The notes beneath the pieces were generated by a model. The model made no database searches and had not been told where the DNA came from. It saw only the letters and a list, made by a program, of their open reading frames with translations. Positions 24,868 to 38,504 of a DNA stretch of 64,000 nt are shown here, in pieces (the stretch's first letter is position 1; every line of letters begins with the position of its first letter). The stretch covers positions 8,265,614 to 8,329,613 of the forward strand of contig NC_042521.1 of assembly GCF_900963305.1 (NCBI RefSeq), in the 5' to 3' direction. The stretch is from Echeneis naucrates (lineage: Eukaryota; Chordata; Actinopteri; Carangiformes; Echeneidae). Both the position numbers and the translations under genes were made by a program.

Positions 24868-26973
24868 AGTTCATGCAGACACACTCCTGTAGCTGAGATA
24901 ACGTCCATCGTCCATCTTCTGGGTGTGTGTTTGTGATGTGGGGTTAGGGGGTGATCAATAGACAACACCAAAGCCTCTAACATCCTGAACACATACAAGC
25001 AATCCAGAGGATGTCTTTAGGTCAAAACTTCACACTCAAGCAGCTCAATGAAATCACTCACTGATTGTCAGCACACATAGTAATGTACACCTTTGGAGAA
25101 ATGATACTGAAGTAGAGATGTGTATAAATAATGGTACTCAGTTAGCTTTCCTTTTAGAGCGATTATGTCCAATTCAGATCAAAGTCAGAGTAGACAGTAA
25201 CGTACTTATGGGACCATTAAGGACAGCTAAACAGAACTGTGCAGGAGGGAACAGCTTTTTGCATTAAAAATGGAGGCAGTGAAGGAATGACTGAATATGA
25301 GCCCTTAAACTGAAATTAATTGTAATCTTTGTTCACTGCCTGACCAATAGGACTGTTTTCAGTAGCTGCTCCTTCTTCTTTTGGTCCTGTTTGATTTGTG
25401 CTTATTAGGCCAATGAAGTCTTACTGTTACTTTTTAAGGGGCTTCACACACATTTAAGGAAATGTTTATTTGTTTTGAGGCAGAACAGAAAATCATTTAA
25501 AAAATGATTTCGGCAAAAATGTAATTTTTTAAATTAAGGCCAAGTAGAGTTGACCTTTCTCTTTTTTCTTTTTTTGGAAAACCACTTGTCTCCAACATAA
25601 AAAAATGGACTTTCACACATTTGATTACATGTTTTCATATTAAGGCTAATTGAAAGAGCTATTCCTGTAGGATGGAAAATTATCCAGCTCGTGCAGTCAT
25701 TTTTTTGGTGCAGTGGCGGTAAAATATAATGTTAGCTGTAAACGTGGTCCAAGCATTTTACCACACCTGAGCTACTGCATTAATTATATTTGACGTCTTT
25801 TTTTTTTTCTGAAATAAACATATTAATGCGAGACTGCTGTTCCGTACATTCTGCTGATGGAGCGATTCAATATCACAAAAAAAATTACTGAAAAACACGG
25901 GCCGACACGGTTGTGCTGCTTCGCATGAGATGGTGACGTTTGAAGGAGTAATTCACACACTTTCACACACATGATCATCACACTCACATATAAACACACT
26001 CATGCCACTAATTTAGCAAATATTACACTTTTTGTATCTACTCTCACATTTAGCTCTTGACCAAAATCCGTCCCACAGACGTTCCTATGTTGCAGACATG
26101 AACATTGTCACACTGCCACAGCTGTATGGTTCAACAACAGGGAGGGAAAAATGTTAGTTTAACATCGAACACCGAAGAACTGGATCAAAATAATCCCATT
26201 TACAACTGAGAATCCTGTGAAATGCATCTTCACTTCCTTTTTTGAGGCTATGAAATGGGGTTAGGGTTAGGGAACAAAAAGAGAGAGTCTGTTTCTGAAT
26301 GAATTCAGCCCCGCTGTAATGTTTTCATATTATTTGGTCAAAAGGCCTCAGATCTGGCTTCAGTAGTCGGCAGTGATGAAGAATCTTTTAGAGGAAAAGC
26401 AATCACCATGATAAAAATGTGACATCTCAAATGGGGAAAAAAAAACTTCTCTTTACACACACTTTACTGACATGAGAGTCAGTAATGTCACTGCAAATGA
26501 AAAAGCAGCAATGAAATCCAGCAAAACACAGTCACATACCAGTGAACTAAATGTTTTCACACGTTCCCCCTGAAATGGCCTCTGTTTTATTTAACCTCTC
26601 TGTCTTTTCAATGTAGATCTAAGGGCATTTTATCTGAATGGCGCATTTCCATCTATACCTCCTGACCCCTTTAGTGTTACACGTCTGTAAAACAATTTTT
26701 TACAGAAGTGTGAAAACTGATGGCACATCTGGAATAAAGTTGTTTGTGTGTTACCATGACACAGGTATTTCTACGTCTGCATGCTCTTCTGTTAATCTCT
26801 GTGGCTCTGTTTCGAGTTTGAAAGATTTCAAAGGATTCTGGGCTTACAATGGGGATGGCAGTCTGCTCTGTTGGTGTGTGAGGGACGGCACTGCAGCTCT
26901 CAAGGATGTTTGGGCTCAGGATGTTAAACACACACTCCCGCTGTACTCTGTTGCCCACTGCTGGTCAACTGCT

Positions 26974-29900
26974 TTATTGCAACACTTGGCCTCGTGTTTC
27001 GGGCAACTTAGTTGCAAGGAAGCTACCTGCAGCAAGCGCGCCGGCAGCAAACAAGATGGGCAGGGCCTTGGTGATGCCAACAAATGACTGGAAGATGCTG
27101 ATGCCCAGGACGGCTGCCAGCTTACAGAGAGCATTAAGGAAGCCGAATGCTGTGGTCCTTCAGATAAGAAGACAGGGAGAAAAACAAATAATATGTTTTC
27201 CAAAACAATCTATGAACCACTTGAAGCCGATGGACCCTCAGTGTGCATTTCTTTTCTGACTTATTCGCTGTTAGGAGTCAAAATAAAAGATAACAAGAGA
27301 AATATAAGAAATATGGAGCTGTCAAAAGGATCATGTTTTTTTTCCTAAAAAGTTTTAGATGTTGTTCCACAGGTGAAACAAATGGCAGACAAGATAATAA
27401 CTTTATATATATACATACATAACACTGCAGTGCAAACAAAGGACTTTTTGCATCCCACAGATTTGACAAATAAAGTTACCTTACTAAGATACAAAAACTG
27501 TTTTTACGATAGTTAATAAAATTGCATAATACTTTTAATGACTAAGTGAGTTAACTGACTTTATTTTATCATTAAACTATATTAATATTAATATTACTTT
27601 ATTAAAACCTCCCTAAAGTGGTATCCAGGTACTTTTGTATAGTTTACATCTTGTGGAGATGCCAACCAACACTTTTTTGTAAGACAAAGCAGTTTTTCAT
27701 CTGTTCTAGTTCTTAGTTTGGTGCATTTCCCAAAAGTTAAATCAGGAAGAAAGATAAAACATCACGTGTCTCGACAGCAAACCCCGACTGTGTACAAGTT
27801 TCACAATCCACCGCCTTTGCTGATTTTTTAATGACGTTGATGAGAGCAGCTCTATATTACCCAGCTGCTCTTTTTCATCCTGACAGCAGTGCGAAAAACT
27901 GGTCTCCTGTTACCTTTTATCGGAGGGGTAGAGCTCCACTGTTATCACATCCAGGGCGTTCCAGGAAGCGATGCTGATGCCACCAAACAGACACAGAAGG
28001 GCGATCATCCCAGACTCACTGTTCCCAAACATCAGGAAGAAGCAGCTGACACATGATATGACACTGGATCCCGCTGTTTGGAGGGAGGAGAGTTACGTTA
28101 AGTTAAATACCCACGATGGCTGCAAGTGAATTAACTGCAGTGATTAGATTTACGCACCCAGCATCCTTAAACGGCCTATTTTGTCCATTAACAGAGCTGA
28201 CACGATGTTGCCAGGCAGCACTGCCAATGTGCCAAGGAAGCTGACAAAGTATATCATGTAGGCATTGTTGAAGTCGTCGCTGAAGTCGAGCATGCAGCCC
28301 TCCTTGTTGTGAAGGAACGTGCTGTTCACCAGTTTACAGTTGACGAACCTGTATTTGAACAAATCTGACGACGAAAACGGGAACGCCAGAGAGCAACGTG
28401 TTAATTCTTGATCGCAGTGAATCATAAAACTCAGAAAATTGTATGAATCCTTGAGATAAATAAATGTGAGGGTGTAATTTCCTCTGGGGATTAGATGCAG
28501 AGAGATGAGAGGTGTAGTTGGAAGCATGTCAAATACACCCATCTAAATTGCTACTGCAGGGTTTGATGAAAATTTTTATGCATTATAAAATATGCTTTTA
28601 CCTCCTCTGCAAGTAGAACAAATTATTATCCAACAAAAGTAGGATGGGATCACTAAAACACTAATATATTCAGTCTTTTCATGTTACATTCTTTAGCTCA
28701 TTCTTTACACTTGATTCTTCGGGTCTAATGGAATCACTACATTACTCATTTCTTGTCTCACTTCTCATCTGTCGACTGAAGCCCTTCGCTGCATTTTTCA
28801 CACTACACCTACACCTCTGGGTACATTATTAGTCTTCCTTAAACAGGAGAAGGATGGATAAGACCGTCTCCCAGCAGACACACCCAGGACATCTGCACAG
28901 TCAAAACATATTCAGAAAGAAAACTATCTGGTTTTGTTCCCAGACTTTCTATAAAGAAAATATGAGGAAAGGTCAGGAGAGGTGAAAATGCTTCACTCCA
29001 AGTTTATGGGGCCTGTCACTCTATATCATTTATAGCAGCTGAAAACCGCATGATTCTGCTGAAGCTGCTTCTAATAACCAATAACAGTTTCATGGAGGGG
29101 AGCCAGTGGTGGATGAAAGTGCTGAATTCTCATAATATTTCAGAAGCTCAAATGAAATCATCAAAAAGAATGAAACTGGCAACACTGCTACTGTAAAATC
29201 TGCTTTAACAGTTGGAGTGAAGATCATCATTCAAAACTAAAACTTTCACAGCCACCAAGCAGATGGATAGGACAGTGCGTGATGTCACGCGGGACAGTTA
29301 CAACAAAACACAACAATACAACACAACAATAACACACCAAAGTGACTAATCTCTCATAGGTGCCATTAAAGTACTTTTTCACATCTAATTCCTTCACTCT
29401 GTCATCACAACGTCTGATCTGAGTTTGTTTTTGTTGCTACAGTAACAGTATTGCTGCAGTGTAACCCAGGGATACAAGTGTCAGAACGTCACCGTGGTAA
29501 CAGTCCTCCTCCTCCTCCACTTGTTTTTTTCTCTCTCTCTCTCTCTCAATTTTATTGTTTCATGAAAACAACTTAAATTTTACACTTAATCTGAAATTAT
29601 CATAAAAGTGATCTTGAAAAAAAAAAAAGCTAATAGTAATAATAATCTTAGGTCCAGTAGTTGGAGCAAAATTAAAACAGTCTGACTGTCCACTTTGGTA
29701 TTTACCTGTGTTATAGAACAAGCTTGCAATGAAGGTGCAGTTTCTGAAGAAGGTGTGTGTAGAGGTGATGTCCTCAAAGTAGCACTCCTCAAACACAGAG
29801 TCTTCAAATACCATGGATTTCATTCTCAGGTTGAGGAACCTGGCGAACAGGATGCATTATTTTATTTCAAGTTTTATAATCGACTGTCTGTGAAAAGTTC

Positions 29901-32900
29901 TGCGTCTTTATCAGATAATACTTACAAAACACTTACTTATCGTTAAAGTAGTGTCCTTCGCGGTGCACTTGGTTTTCCAGGGTGAAGTTGAAAGTCACGT
30001 GCTCCACTCGTTCCTTAGTGAAGGTCTTTGTCTTGGAGTCATACTCCTGCTTCTGGATGTATTTGATCATGTCAGGGAACCAAACCGTCAGGCCGTAATA
30101 GCTGAAATATTAGGAGAGTTGAGAGCACGTCAGAGGCAGAGTAAAAGTGAAAGATTCATAATATGGCAAAAGCCCGCTGAGTCTTTACCTGAAAGACATG
30201 GTAAACCACACAGCCATGAGCATGAAAGTGGTCCGTTTATACTCGGGGCTGAAGCAGGCGAGAATATTCTTCCGTATCTGCAACATATGAACGGGAAAGG
30301 ATACAGCATGACAGGAGCCGTGCTGGTTTTCCTAATTTTCTTGCACTCCATAGAAAACCATATTTTTTCATGCTTCAGCTGTTATTTTCCAGAACTTTCC
30401 CAGTAGGCACTTAGCAGGAGACTGCCGATTTAGAAGACTGAGGATGTAGGTGTCTGCGGGGCAGAATGTAGGCTGAATACAAATTAAAATCAGGCATGAA
30501 GCCGACAACGTTTCCACCCAGATTAATGGTGCTGCAACAATGTACAACACAATAAAAACGTAGGTTTAAATACCTAAAGGTTGAATACAAACATCCCTGT
30601 TTAATCGCATTAGAGAGAATTAGAGAGAGCAAGTGCCAAAAACTTTGTTTGAGGTTCATTCACTTAATTTAAAGAGACAAAACGCAACAGAGAAGAGAGA
30701 GTGCGTGTTTGTTTGTACCTAAAAATACCCATAAAAATTTAATTTTTGTGTGTTTGATTCACTCACAAAGTCAGACACAGACAATCATGTATCACTCTGT
30801 TTTCACCTATACAGGCTCCACTTTTACAGCCAGCCCCAGGATGTGAAAGGCCTGACCCTCATAACGTTCTTCAATAAATATATCACAGTGCATTTAAAAA
30901 CACTCAGGGGCATTTCATGCTATTAAAACTTGGCCACAAAAGTAGTGGTGGTTAAGAAACTGCTGCACAGCCAAAGAGACAGAATCCTTTTCGTCGCCAA
31001 GTTTCTTCAGATAAATAAATGATGTGACTTCAGGTTTCGTCAGCTTCACGCACCTGTCGAGAGAGGCCCATAATCTTCAGTCTGTAGCGTTGCCAGACCG
31101 GCGTGTCAGTTCCGCTGTCCACTAACTCATCCATCTGTTTCACCGTCTTGATTGTAGTGACCTTGGACGAGAGAGACAGATCTCAGCCAGATGTGGTGGT
31201 TTTCTAACTACTGGGAGATCTCTGGAGGTAACCAGAGGGGAGCTCCGGACGGAGAAAATAACAATTTAATGCCATCACGTGGAGAGGTAATAACATTTAA
31301 TAAATATAGGTAACAATAATATAAAATACAGAGATGTGTGGGTGTTAAAGAAAATTGAACACTGTCTCCATGTACCTGACCACTAAAAGCAATGAAATAA
31401 TCCGTTGTTGTCTCAACAGAAAGTCTGTTGCTGCTGTTTTGATACATGTCAGGTCACACACTGAAATGATATTCAGTCTCCTTGTCATGAAGGTCTTCTA
31501 TAGCTCAGTGGTTTTAAGGAACGCACACCTGAAGGATTTTATTGTACTGAACAAATAGTATGTGATTGAAGTACTCACAGAAAAGACCCTTTCTGGGTAT
31601 CCTTTTGCTCGCATGTTTGTGTCGTGAACTTGCTTCAGAATCATCCAGCCTTCATCGTGTTTGCCATTCTGTTTGAAGGAAAAAAGTGATCTTCGAACTC
31701 TACGAGACTTTATATTGTATTTCTGCATGTTTGTCCCATTTATGTTTCATTTCAGACACTGTACTTGTACACACTAGAGCAAAACCAGTGAATACTGCCA
31801 AAAAGGGAAAAAATCTGAACAAACACATCTGCTGACCTCCAGGTAGAAGCGTGGGCTCTCTGGCATGGCGCTGAGGGCAGCGATGGCTGCAACAGAGGGA
31901 AATGCGCACACTAACACAAACACACGCCAGCTATGGAACTGATATGCTGAGCCCATCTGGAAACTCCATCCTGGAGAAACAAATACAAACACAGCATGGC
32001 AAAATTTTAAGACCTTGGGAAACGCATTCAGACTATTAATCTTACTCAGGGATTGTGTCTATATCTGCTAAGCAACATCTATTGAATTCATTCATCAACA
32101 CTCAACATTTTGTCTTTCAGATGACATTTTCTTGGTTGAAAATATAGAAAAGAGTCACAAATAAAATATATAAAAGAAGAAAGACAAAAAGAAGTCACAA
32201 CGTGTTATTTAGTTACCTCTGCCTTCATCCAGAGGGCAGATTTTATTACTTTTGGATAGAGCCAGGCGAAGCCTTAAATCATAATAACACTCAGCAAAAA
32301 GGCCAGCTAGCTTAGTCCCCAAGGTATTTAAGTATTGATTTATGAGTAAACAAAAGAGGGATGATGAGCTCTCCTTGACAGTGAAGAAATAACAGACCAT
32401 AACCTGATCATTTCGGGGACACGTTACCGTACTCACCGTAATGTGGGATAATGGCCCAGGCCATAGCAGATGCATAAATTCCTCCAATCATCCAGAACAT
32501 GCAGAGCCAACTGAGGTGTTCACCACGTTTTTCTTGGGCCAGGAATTCAGAATAGTACGAAAACACGATAGGAATTGAGCCACCGATCCTGCAAAGATCA
32601 GAAATCCACTGAGCCCAGAACTCAAGGTCTACATGCAGAGATTAGGTTGGCTGGATATCTCACTTCATGAATGAGAATAAAACTACTTCAAACCTGAGCT
32701 TCGCTGGAGGCAACACAGCTTGAATTTCCAGCATTCAACTTTTAATTTGCAGCAGTGGTTTGCTTTGTTTTGTCAGTGAAGTCATTTTCAATCTCTCTCC
32801 ACTTCAGCACCCTGGTGCAAAGTTAGCTTAGAGAGGCTCAACGGGAAAATGATTGATTTAGGCACAAATGGAAACGATTTTGGTGTCTCAATTTCCCACT

Positions 32901-34581
32901 CCATTAAACAAGAGAAGCTGTTGTTTTAATAATGCAAAGGTGTTAATGAGCTGCAGTGTGCAAACTTCGCAAAAGTGAAGTATATCCACAACAGTTTTGT
33001 TTCTAAACTTAAAATGTTGCAGTCTGGCACCCAATGACTTGGCCAAAAAAAACCAAAACATTTTCTATGGAAAATAAATTGATTTTGCAATTCATGTGAT
33101 ACAAAAATGTACTGCCTGTAAATGTCAACGTATTCAATGTTAATGCAGCCAGCAAATTCAGCAAAAATTTAAAAGGATAAATATTTTTTCAATTTACCCA
33201 ACACCTGAGAGGAGCCGGCAAAACAGAAAGGTGCTGTAGCCCTGAACGAAGGAGGAGAAGAAGGAGAAAACACTGTTGATGGAGAGAGAGATGAGAAGAG
33301 ACTGGCGGCGGCCTATCCGATCTGCAAGAGCCCCCCACAGGAAGGCCCCGACCATCATCCCAAAGTACACAATCAGACCTGCGGAGACAGCACAGAAAAT
33401 GGAACAACGAATCCAAATGGAAAACAACTCCTCTTTTATTTGGCAAGAAATGTTATCATTGTTTTCTATCCATTTTTACAACTGCTTTTCTGTTCTGCTA
33501 CAGATGTGAGCCAGCGGTGGCATCTTCTCCCTCACTGTTTGAGTTTGCCTATTCTATTCCTGCTAATTCTGTCGACAGTTGCTCTGACAAATCAGAAAGA
33601 TATTAGTTTGAAGATAAAGAGTGAGCAAGGCGAAGTATGTAAAATATCAGGTCACTTCTTTTTTATTGTCCTAAGCAAATAAAAGCAGTTTTTTTTTGTG
33701 GTGGGGTTATTTTCAGCAGTGGATTAATACACACTTGATACTTTTGTGACTTTTTAACAGAATGTCGATGTGTGTTTGACTCCAAATGAACTAAACTGTC
33801 CATGTTCATCATAGTGAAAGGGCACATCAACCAGCACTTTCAGTTTCCTGGACAACAATTTAGCTTTATAGCACTAAAAACATTTGCTATGTGGAGCTTT
33901 GGCTGCGCATGAACTAAAAAAATAAATAAAGAAATGAGAACATTTCACATGATCACCTGTAAAAGTCTTACCTAGCATGCTTTTGTTAGGTTCAGACAGG
34001 CACATATCCTTCTCAGCGCTGGGGAGGACGAAGCCAACCACAAAGATCTCAACACCATCTGCCATGAGAGCCAGACCCAGAACAAAGTACAGGGTCCACT
34101 GGAACTTTCCGTGACCACACTCTTGTAAAATAGTCTCATATTGTTGAGCCAGCTCCTCCTGGTCTTTTCTCCTCTCTGCCTCCGACACCCCGATATCTCT
34201 GAACTGCTGCGCCCCAGCCCCCACCGAGCCTGGCCCTCCAGCCAGGCTCCCTTTTCCTGAATCCGCCCTGGGGATTCCTTGGTACTCGCCCTCATAGATC
34301 TCATCATCCTCGTCGTGACCCTCTGTGGAGTCACTGTGGGCGCCCTCGTCATCATTCGCCGCCTGGCTGTCTCCACGGTAGTAACCTCCGTCCTGGCTGC
34401 CTTGCATTGGGTAGTCATCATCGTCGTCCTCTTCAAAACGGCTGTAAGAGCGCTTGCTGTACTCATCGCTCATCCGATCCACTGAACGGCCGACCTTCTT
34501 GCTGGCTTGCCTCTTCACTTCTTTGGCAATGTCTTTGGCACCTTTGATAAAGGCGGTCCGGTTTTGGTAGCCCTCCTCCAT
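26974..34581 (-). CDS. sv2a: Synaptic vesicle glycoprotein 2A, complete coding region
   Basis: SV2A is a 12-span major-facilitator-fold glycoprotein of synaptic vesicles that modulates calcium-triggered release; in mammals it is the levetiracetam target. Twelve coding exons: 34581..33972, 33378..33198, 32588..32437, 31970..31837, 31668..31579, 31161..31054, 30277..30189, 30101..29937, 29839..29706, 28364..28158, 28073..27914, 27157..26974, giving 737 residues (human 742) with every phase consistent. The N-terminus MEEGYQNRTAFIKGAKDIAK and the acidic TEGHDEDDEIYEGEYQGIPR identify SV2A rather than SV2B or SV2C. Family marks follow: YFVLGLALMADGVEIFVVGF, GALADRIGRRQ (MFS loop), the large luminal loop with repeating F-E-x-C motifs (FEDSVFEECYFED, FFRNCTF) and N-glycosylation sites (NCT, NST), MDKIGRLRML, and the C-terminus KLPETRGQVLQ. 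The coding exon has an acceptor at 34708-34707, so about 125 bases of 5' UTR precede the ATG. Confidence 0.96.
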
Positions 34582-35930
34582 TTTAAATGGGTTCAGAAGA
34601 TGCGAACGTGGTTGATCGTCGTGCAAAGAGGGCACCTGAACGTGCTGGTGTGTCAGATTGTTCAGGATACACCTCACAAATTCAAAGAGACTCCCAAATC
34701 ACAAGCCTGAAAACAGGCTCCTATGCCTGGGGAGAAAATGGAAAGATAAATTGTTGAAGTCAATGCTTTTTTTCTCTAATCATTGAATCATAATCTAAAC
34801 AGTCATAAAGGCAGACATTCTGGGGGAGAGCTTTATAGGCAACAATGCAAAAAAGCAGCGATAGAAGATTTGCATTCACTTCACAGCATAGAGAAGCACA
34901 AAGAAACACCAAATATACCCAGCTGAGCAGAGGAGCAGGGGATTTACATGTCCGTACCGGTGAGCCCATTACAGTCCAAACATCTTTTTCTCTGATCAGC
35001 CTGTTTCCTTACTATACTTGTTGCACATCGACATAGCCCAGCCTGTGATCCGTACTGAGTCACAGATCAACCCGACCAGTAACATCAAAGATGGCACAGT
35101 GAGGTTTGTGTTTTAATAGGTGTCTCTTAACCACACACATACCTTAAATGCCTCAGTTCTGAGTGAAACAACAGTATCATCATGGCTCTGATCTAATATG
35201 ACTGAGATAATGATGCAGAGAATCATACACGGGTTTGGAAAAAAAAGAGCATCGCTGCAGGGTCTTTGCTGTTTATGTGTGATCGGCCATGTCAGCTTCT
35301 CTTCATTATGTTGCTCCCAAAATCCTCCATTAAAATCACTTCAATCTTCTGCGCCATGAAATGTCAATGTGAAAAAAAAATAAATAAAAAATAAAAAATA
35401 CATGGACAACAAGGAAGAAATTCTAAATTTTACATATACAAATTGATGGATTAATCAAATAAAGCTGTTGTCAAACTTTAATTGGAAAACTGAATTGTGC
35501 AGCAAAACAAATGAGGCTTGAAATTAGGAGGCTAGAGATTGATGCTCATTTTACCTCTGAGCTGTGCATTTCTTTTTGAAAAATAATTATCCTAAGGAAC
35601 ATTTATAAGGACCTGACTCGTCTAGTTGATTGGTGGATACCCAGATCCATATGTCACTGCTGTAGGTCACTTGGCCTCAAGTCAACCATCTAATGAAACA
35701 ACACGTCACTTTGAATTTGTGGAGCAGTGAAACAACAAATACAGTTTGAGAGACATCTCTGCATGACTCACTTTGACCACTGCTTCAAAAACAGTGTCTC
35801 AGTTAATGAAAGGTCTGACAACAGCTTTAAGTGTTGCCAGGGATACAGTATATCTTCATGAGGCCAAAGCCATTATTTGGGTTATAGCGAAACACATAGA
35901 AATATATAATATAAATATAAATTATAAATT

Positions 35931-35960
35931 ATATATATATGTGTGTGTGTGTATGTATGT
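35931..35960. repeat. TA/TG microsatellite
   Basis: TA units pass into TG and TATG units. Confidence 0.85.
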
Positions 35961-38321
35961 AGTGGCCACAAATATTATAATAAGGACCCACCATGCACAG
36001 TTACTGAAGAACAAAGCTGCTCTTTCAGTTTGAAAAATGCCTAAATTGAAACGAATGCTGAGCATATCAGAATATAAGCAGCATAAATTCTCAGGAGTTC
36101 TATTTATCTGCTCCTTATAGTAAAATAAGATATAAATTACTCAGATCTTTGTTCTGCACTGCATGCACTGGGACTTTTGTGTTCCGGGCAAAGAAAAGGG
36201 GGAATCATATCAAAGATATCCAACACCAACACTTTATAAGACACAGTGCTTAATGGAAGGAATAATAGCATCTGTTAAACACGGTCAATCAACCACAAGC
36301 TGCATTTGTGTTTGAATAATCAATACTACACATGATTTACTCAACTTATGCCAGAGTCATCTCATCTATAAAATATAAAATGCTCATGGAGTAATCACAG
36401 CATTAGGAGAATAATTGGCCTCTCTGTTGAAAAAAAGAAAAAGAAAAAAGAATGTTTAGTTGAGATAGTTTCTGTAAATCCACAAATTTCCACCACAGGA
36501 TTGGAAGATGCTACCATCCATGTCCCGCCCGGTGCAAACATGTGATTCGTTTGTCTGGTAAATTTCACTTGAAATCATGCCTACACTGTAGTCATAAGGC
36601 CGCAGATCCACCAACAGATTCACTGGCACAGGTCTAAGGAGCCCCACCAGGCCTGGCTGACCAGGCTAAACTGTGGGATCTTAACCTGGTAATGTCTCAG
36701 ACTGAAGCACTTACGCACCTGTAATCACGATGTCTTGAAAAACACAAACCTGCCTGAAATAAGATCAGCATATGGGGCCAAGTGCAAATAAGAAAACAGC
36801 TGAACTCTTGTATTTTCAATCCCTTGAACAAATGTGTCCTACCTACACAGGTGTTATTCTTGCCTGATGGTGAAATGGTAGGAGGTGTTACAAATATCAT
36901 TAATAATCAGCAAGAACCAACAGTGTGGGCCAACATCAACAAGACTAGGAAAATGAAACCGACGCAGCTCACTGAAATTCAGCCATCATTGATTTTTTAG
37001 AATTGTGATCTTTCAGCTCTGACATGTCCTCGACCTCGACGTATGCCAAAGCCAGAGCCAGAATAACTGAAATAACATACGTGATTGTGCTTTCACAGAA
37101 TAGCAAGAAAGTACATATTAACTTCAGAGGGTTAAAGTGAAATAATTGATCTTGAACTGATAATTCGATTTGTAATATCAACCACAGCAAGTCAATAAAG
37201 TATTTTTAGCCATCAATGCACGTAGATACCATATATAACATTTCAGATGGATTGATTGAGAAATAAACACCAGAAAATCACATTTTCTTGAAGAAGGGAA
37301 CAGCTCTTTCAGCTGTGCAATACTAAACAATGCAACAATTACTGAGAATGTGTAGGCTGAAGCTACAGCTCTTTGCACCTCCTACTTCTTTTTTTTTTCC
37401 CAAAAACATCCCCTGACAGTGATTTTTGTCCTCGTCCATCCTGTGAAATGAAGCTACAGACAGACCAGCCTCAGACAAAAGCTTGAATCTCTCCCCCCTC
37501 CTTGTCAAGTTGATGGTACTTCCAGAGCTCCTGCAGCCCTGTGAGGAAGAGGAAGGCCTGAGGAGCTGGGAATGGAAATGATTGCTCTCTGGTCACAGCC
37601 ACAAACCCCTTTGATTTATTTATATATATATTTTTTCCTCCACCCTCTTTAAAAAAAAAAAATAATGATTGAAAATCAATCAGCACGACTTCACCCACAG
37701 CACACGGTTATTCAAGCAACGGAGGATTTCTATCAATCAAGTGTGGAGATGAATAATCTGAATCTGGACACCTGAAGATAACATCACATCAAAAGACTGA
37801 CACAGCCCCCCCCCCCCCCTTATTTAACACGGGTTTAATGGTTTAATATCCATGCTGTGTTGATTTTGCAGTTTCTCTTTTTGTAGGGTTGTTCTTTTCC
37901 AAAGCGATGGCTGTAAAATGAATGAGTCTGCTTAGAAATGAGCGGATTGAAGCCTCCAGTCCAGCCACTAACGATAATAATAAAAATTTCAATAATAATA
38001 ATAATAAAATAAGCAAGTGATGCAATGCAATTTGCGTCGCCTTACATCTGCAGGCCAGATTAAAATGGAAATGTGACACTGGCACCAGCCGATCTTGTGC
38101 TCATTCTTAGAAAACCGGGCCAGCATCTTGTCACGACCCGGATTAAATTAATAGGCCCGAAACCTCATTCACAAAATCGATCTTAATTGCTTTGAAGCAA
38201 AAATCATCAGAACACGTCCATCGAGTCTCCTGGCTGATGTCTTAATCATACAGACACACAAACACGCACCTCTGTAAAACGCCATCATCTCCTAACAGAT
38301 AATTGTTGAATTAAATCTCAC

Positions 38322-38460
38322 CTTAATTCCAGCGATGAGTGAGATCTCCCCCTTCAGACCAGGAGATGGGGAGGATGACGATGAGGAGGAGGAGGATGAA
38401 GATGGTGATGCGTACGAGGCTGTCGCTGTGAACCGAGTGATGCTGTGCGGTTTGGAGAAG
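38322..38460 (-). other. sv2a: Probable sv2a 5' untranslated exon (3' part)
   Basis: On the minus strand a consensus donor (GGAATTAAG then gtgaga, exon end 38322) closes a relatively GC-rich segment, and an acceptor for the coding exon is present at 34708-34707. SV2 genes commonly have an untranslated first exon split from the start codon by a long intron. The 5' limit cannot be seen; the CA tract at 38463-38504 may lie in or just upstream of it. Confidence 0.35.
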
Positions 38461-38462
<2 letters not shown>

Positions 38463-38499
<37 letters not shown>

Positions 38500-38504
38500 A
38501 CACA
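38463..38504. repeat. CA microsatellite
   Basis: Nearly pure CA repeats with one CAGA interruption. Confidence 0.9.

Larger units (their letters stand above)
22192..26973. other. ctss 3' UTR plus gene-poor stretch; possible long sv2a 3' UTR
   Basis: No coding gene recognised. The left part should be the ctss 3' UTR. The right part must include the sv2a 3' UTR on the minus strand; a nearby minus-strand AATAAA lies at 26586-26591, and others further left would allow a much longer UTR. It also holds a poly-T run (22813-22838), TA and CA microsatellites and a family B repeat. Confidence 0.6.

Noticed and set aside
26259-26275. Telomere-like GGGTTAGGG, also seen near 18900, 47388 and 50810
   Set aside because: Only one or two units at each place; too short to be an interstitial telomere.
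26638-27259. Plus-strand open frames of 117-149 residues
   Set aside because: They lie antisense to the last sv2a coding exon and its 3' UTR, with no family similarity.
33972-34466. 164-residue minus-strand open frame
   Set aside because: It is an out-of-frame shadow of the first sv2a coding exon, caused by its repetitive acidic codons.
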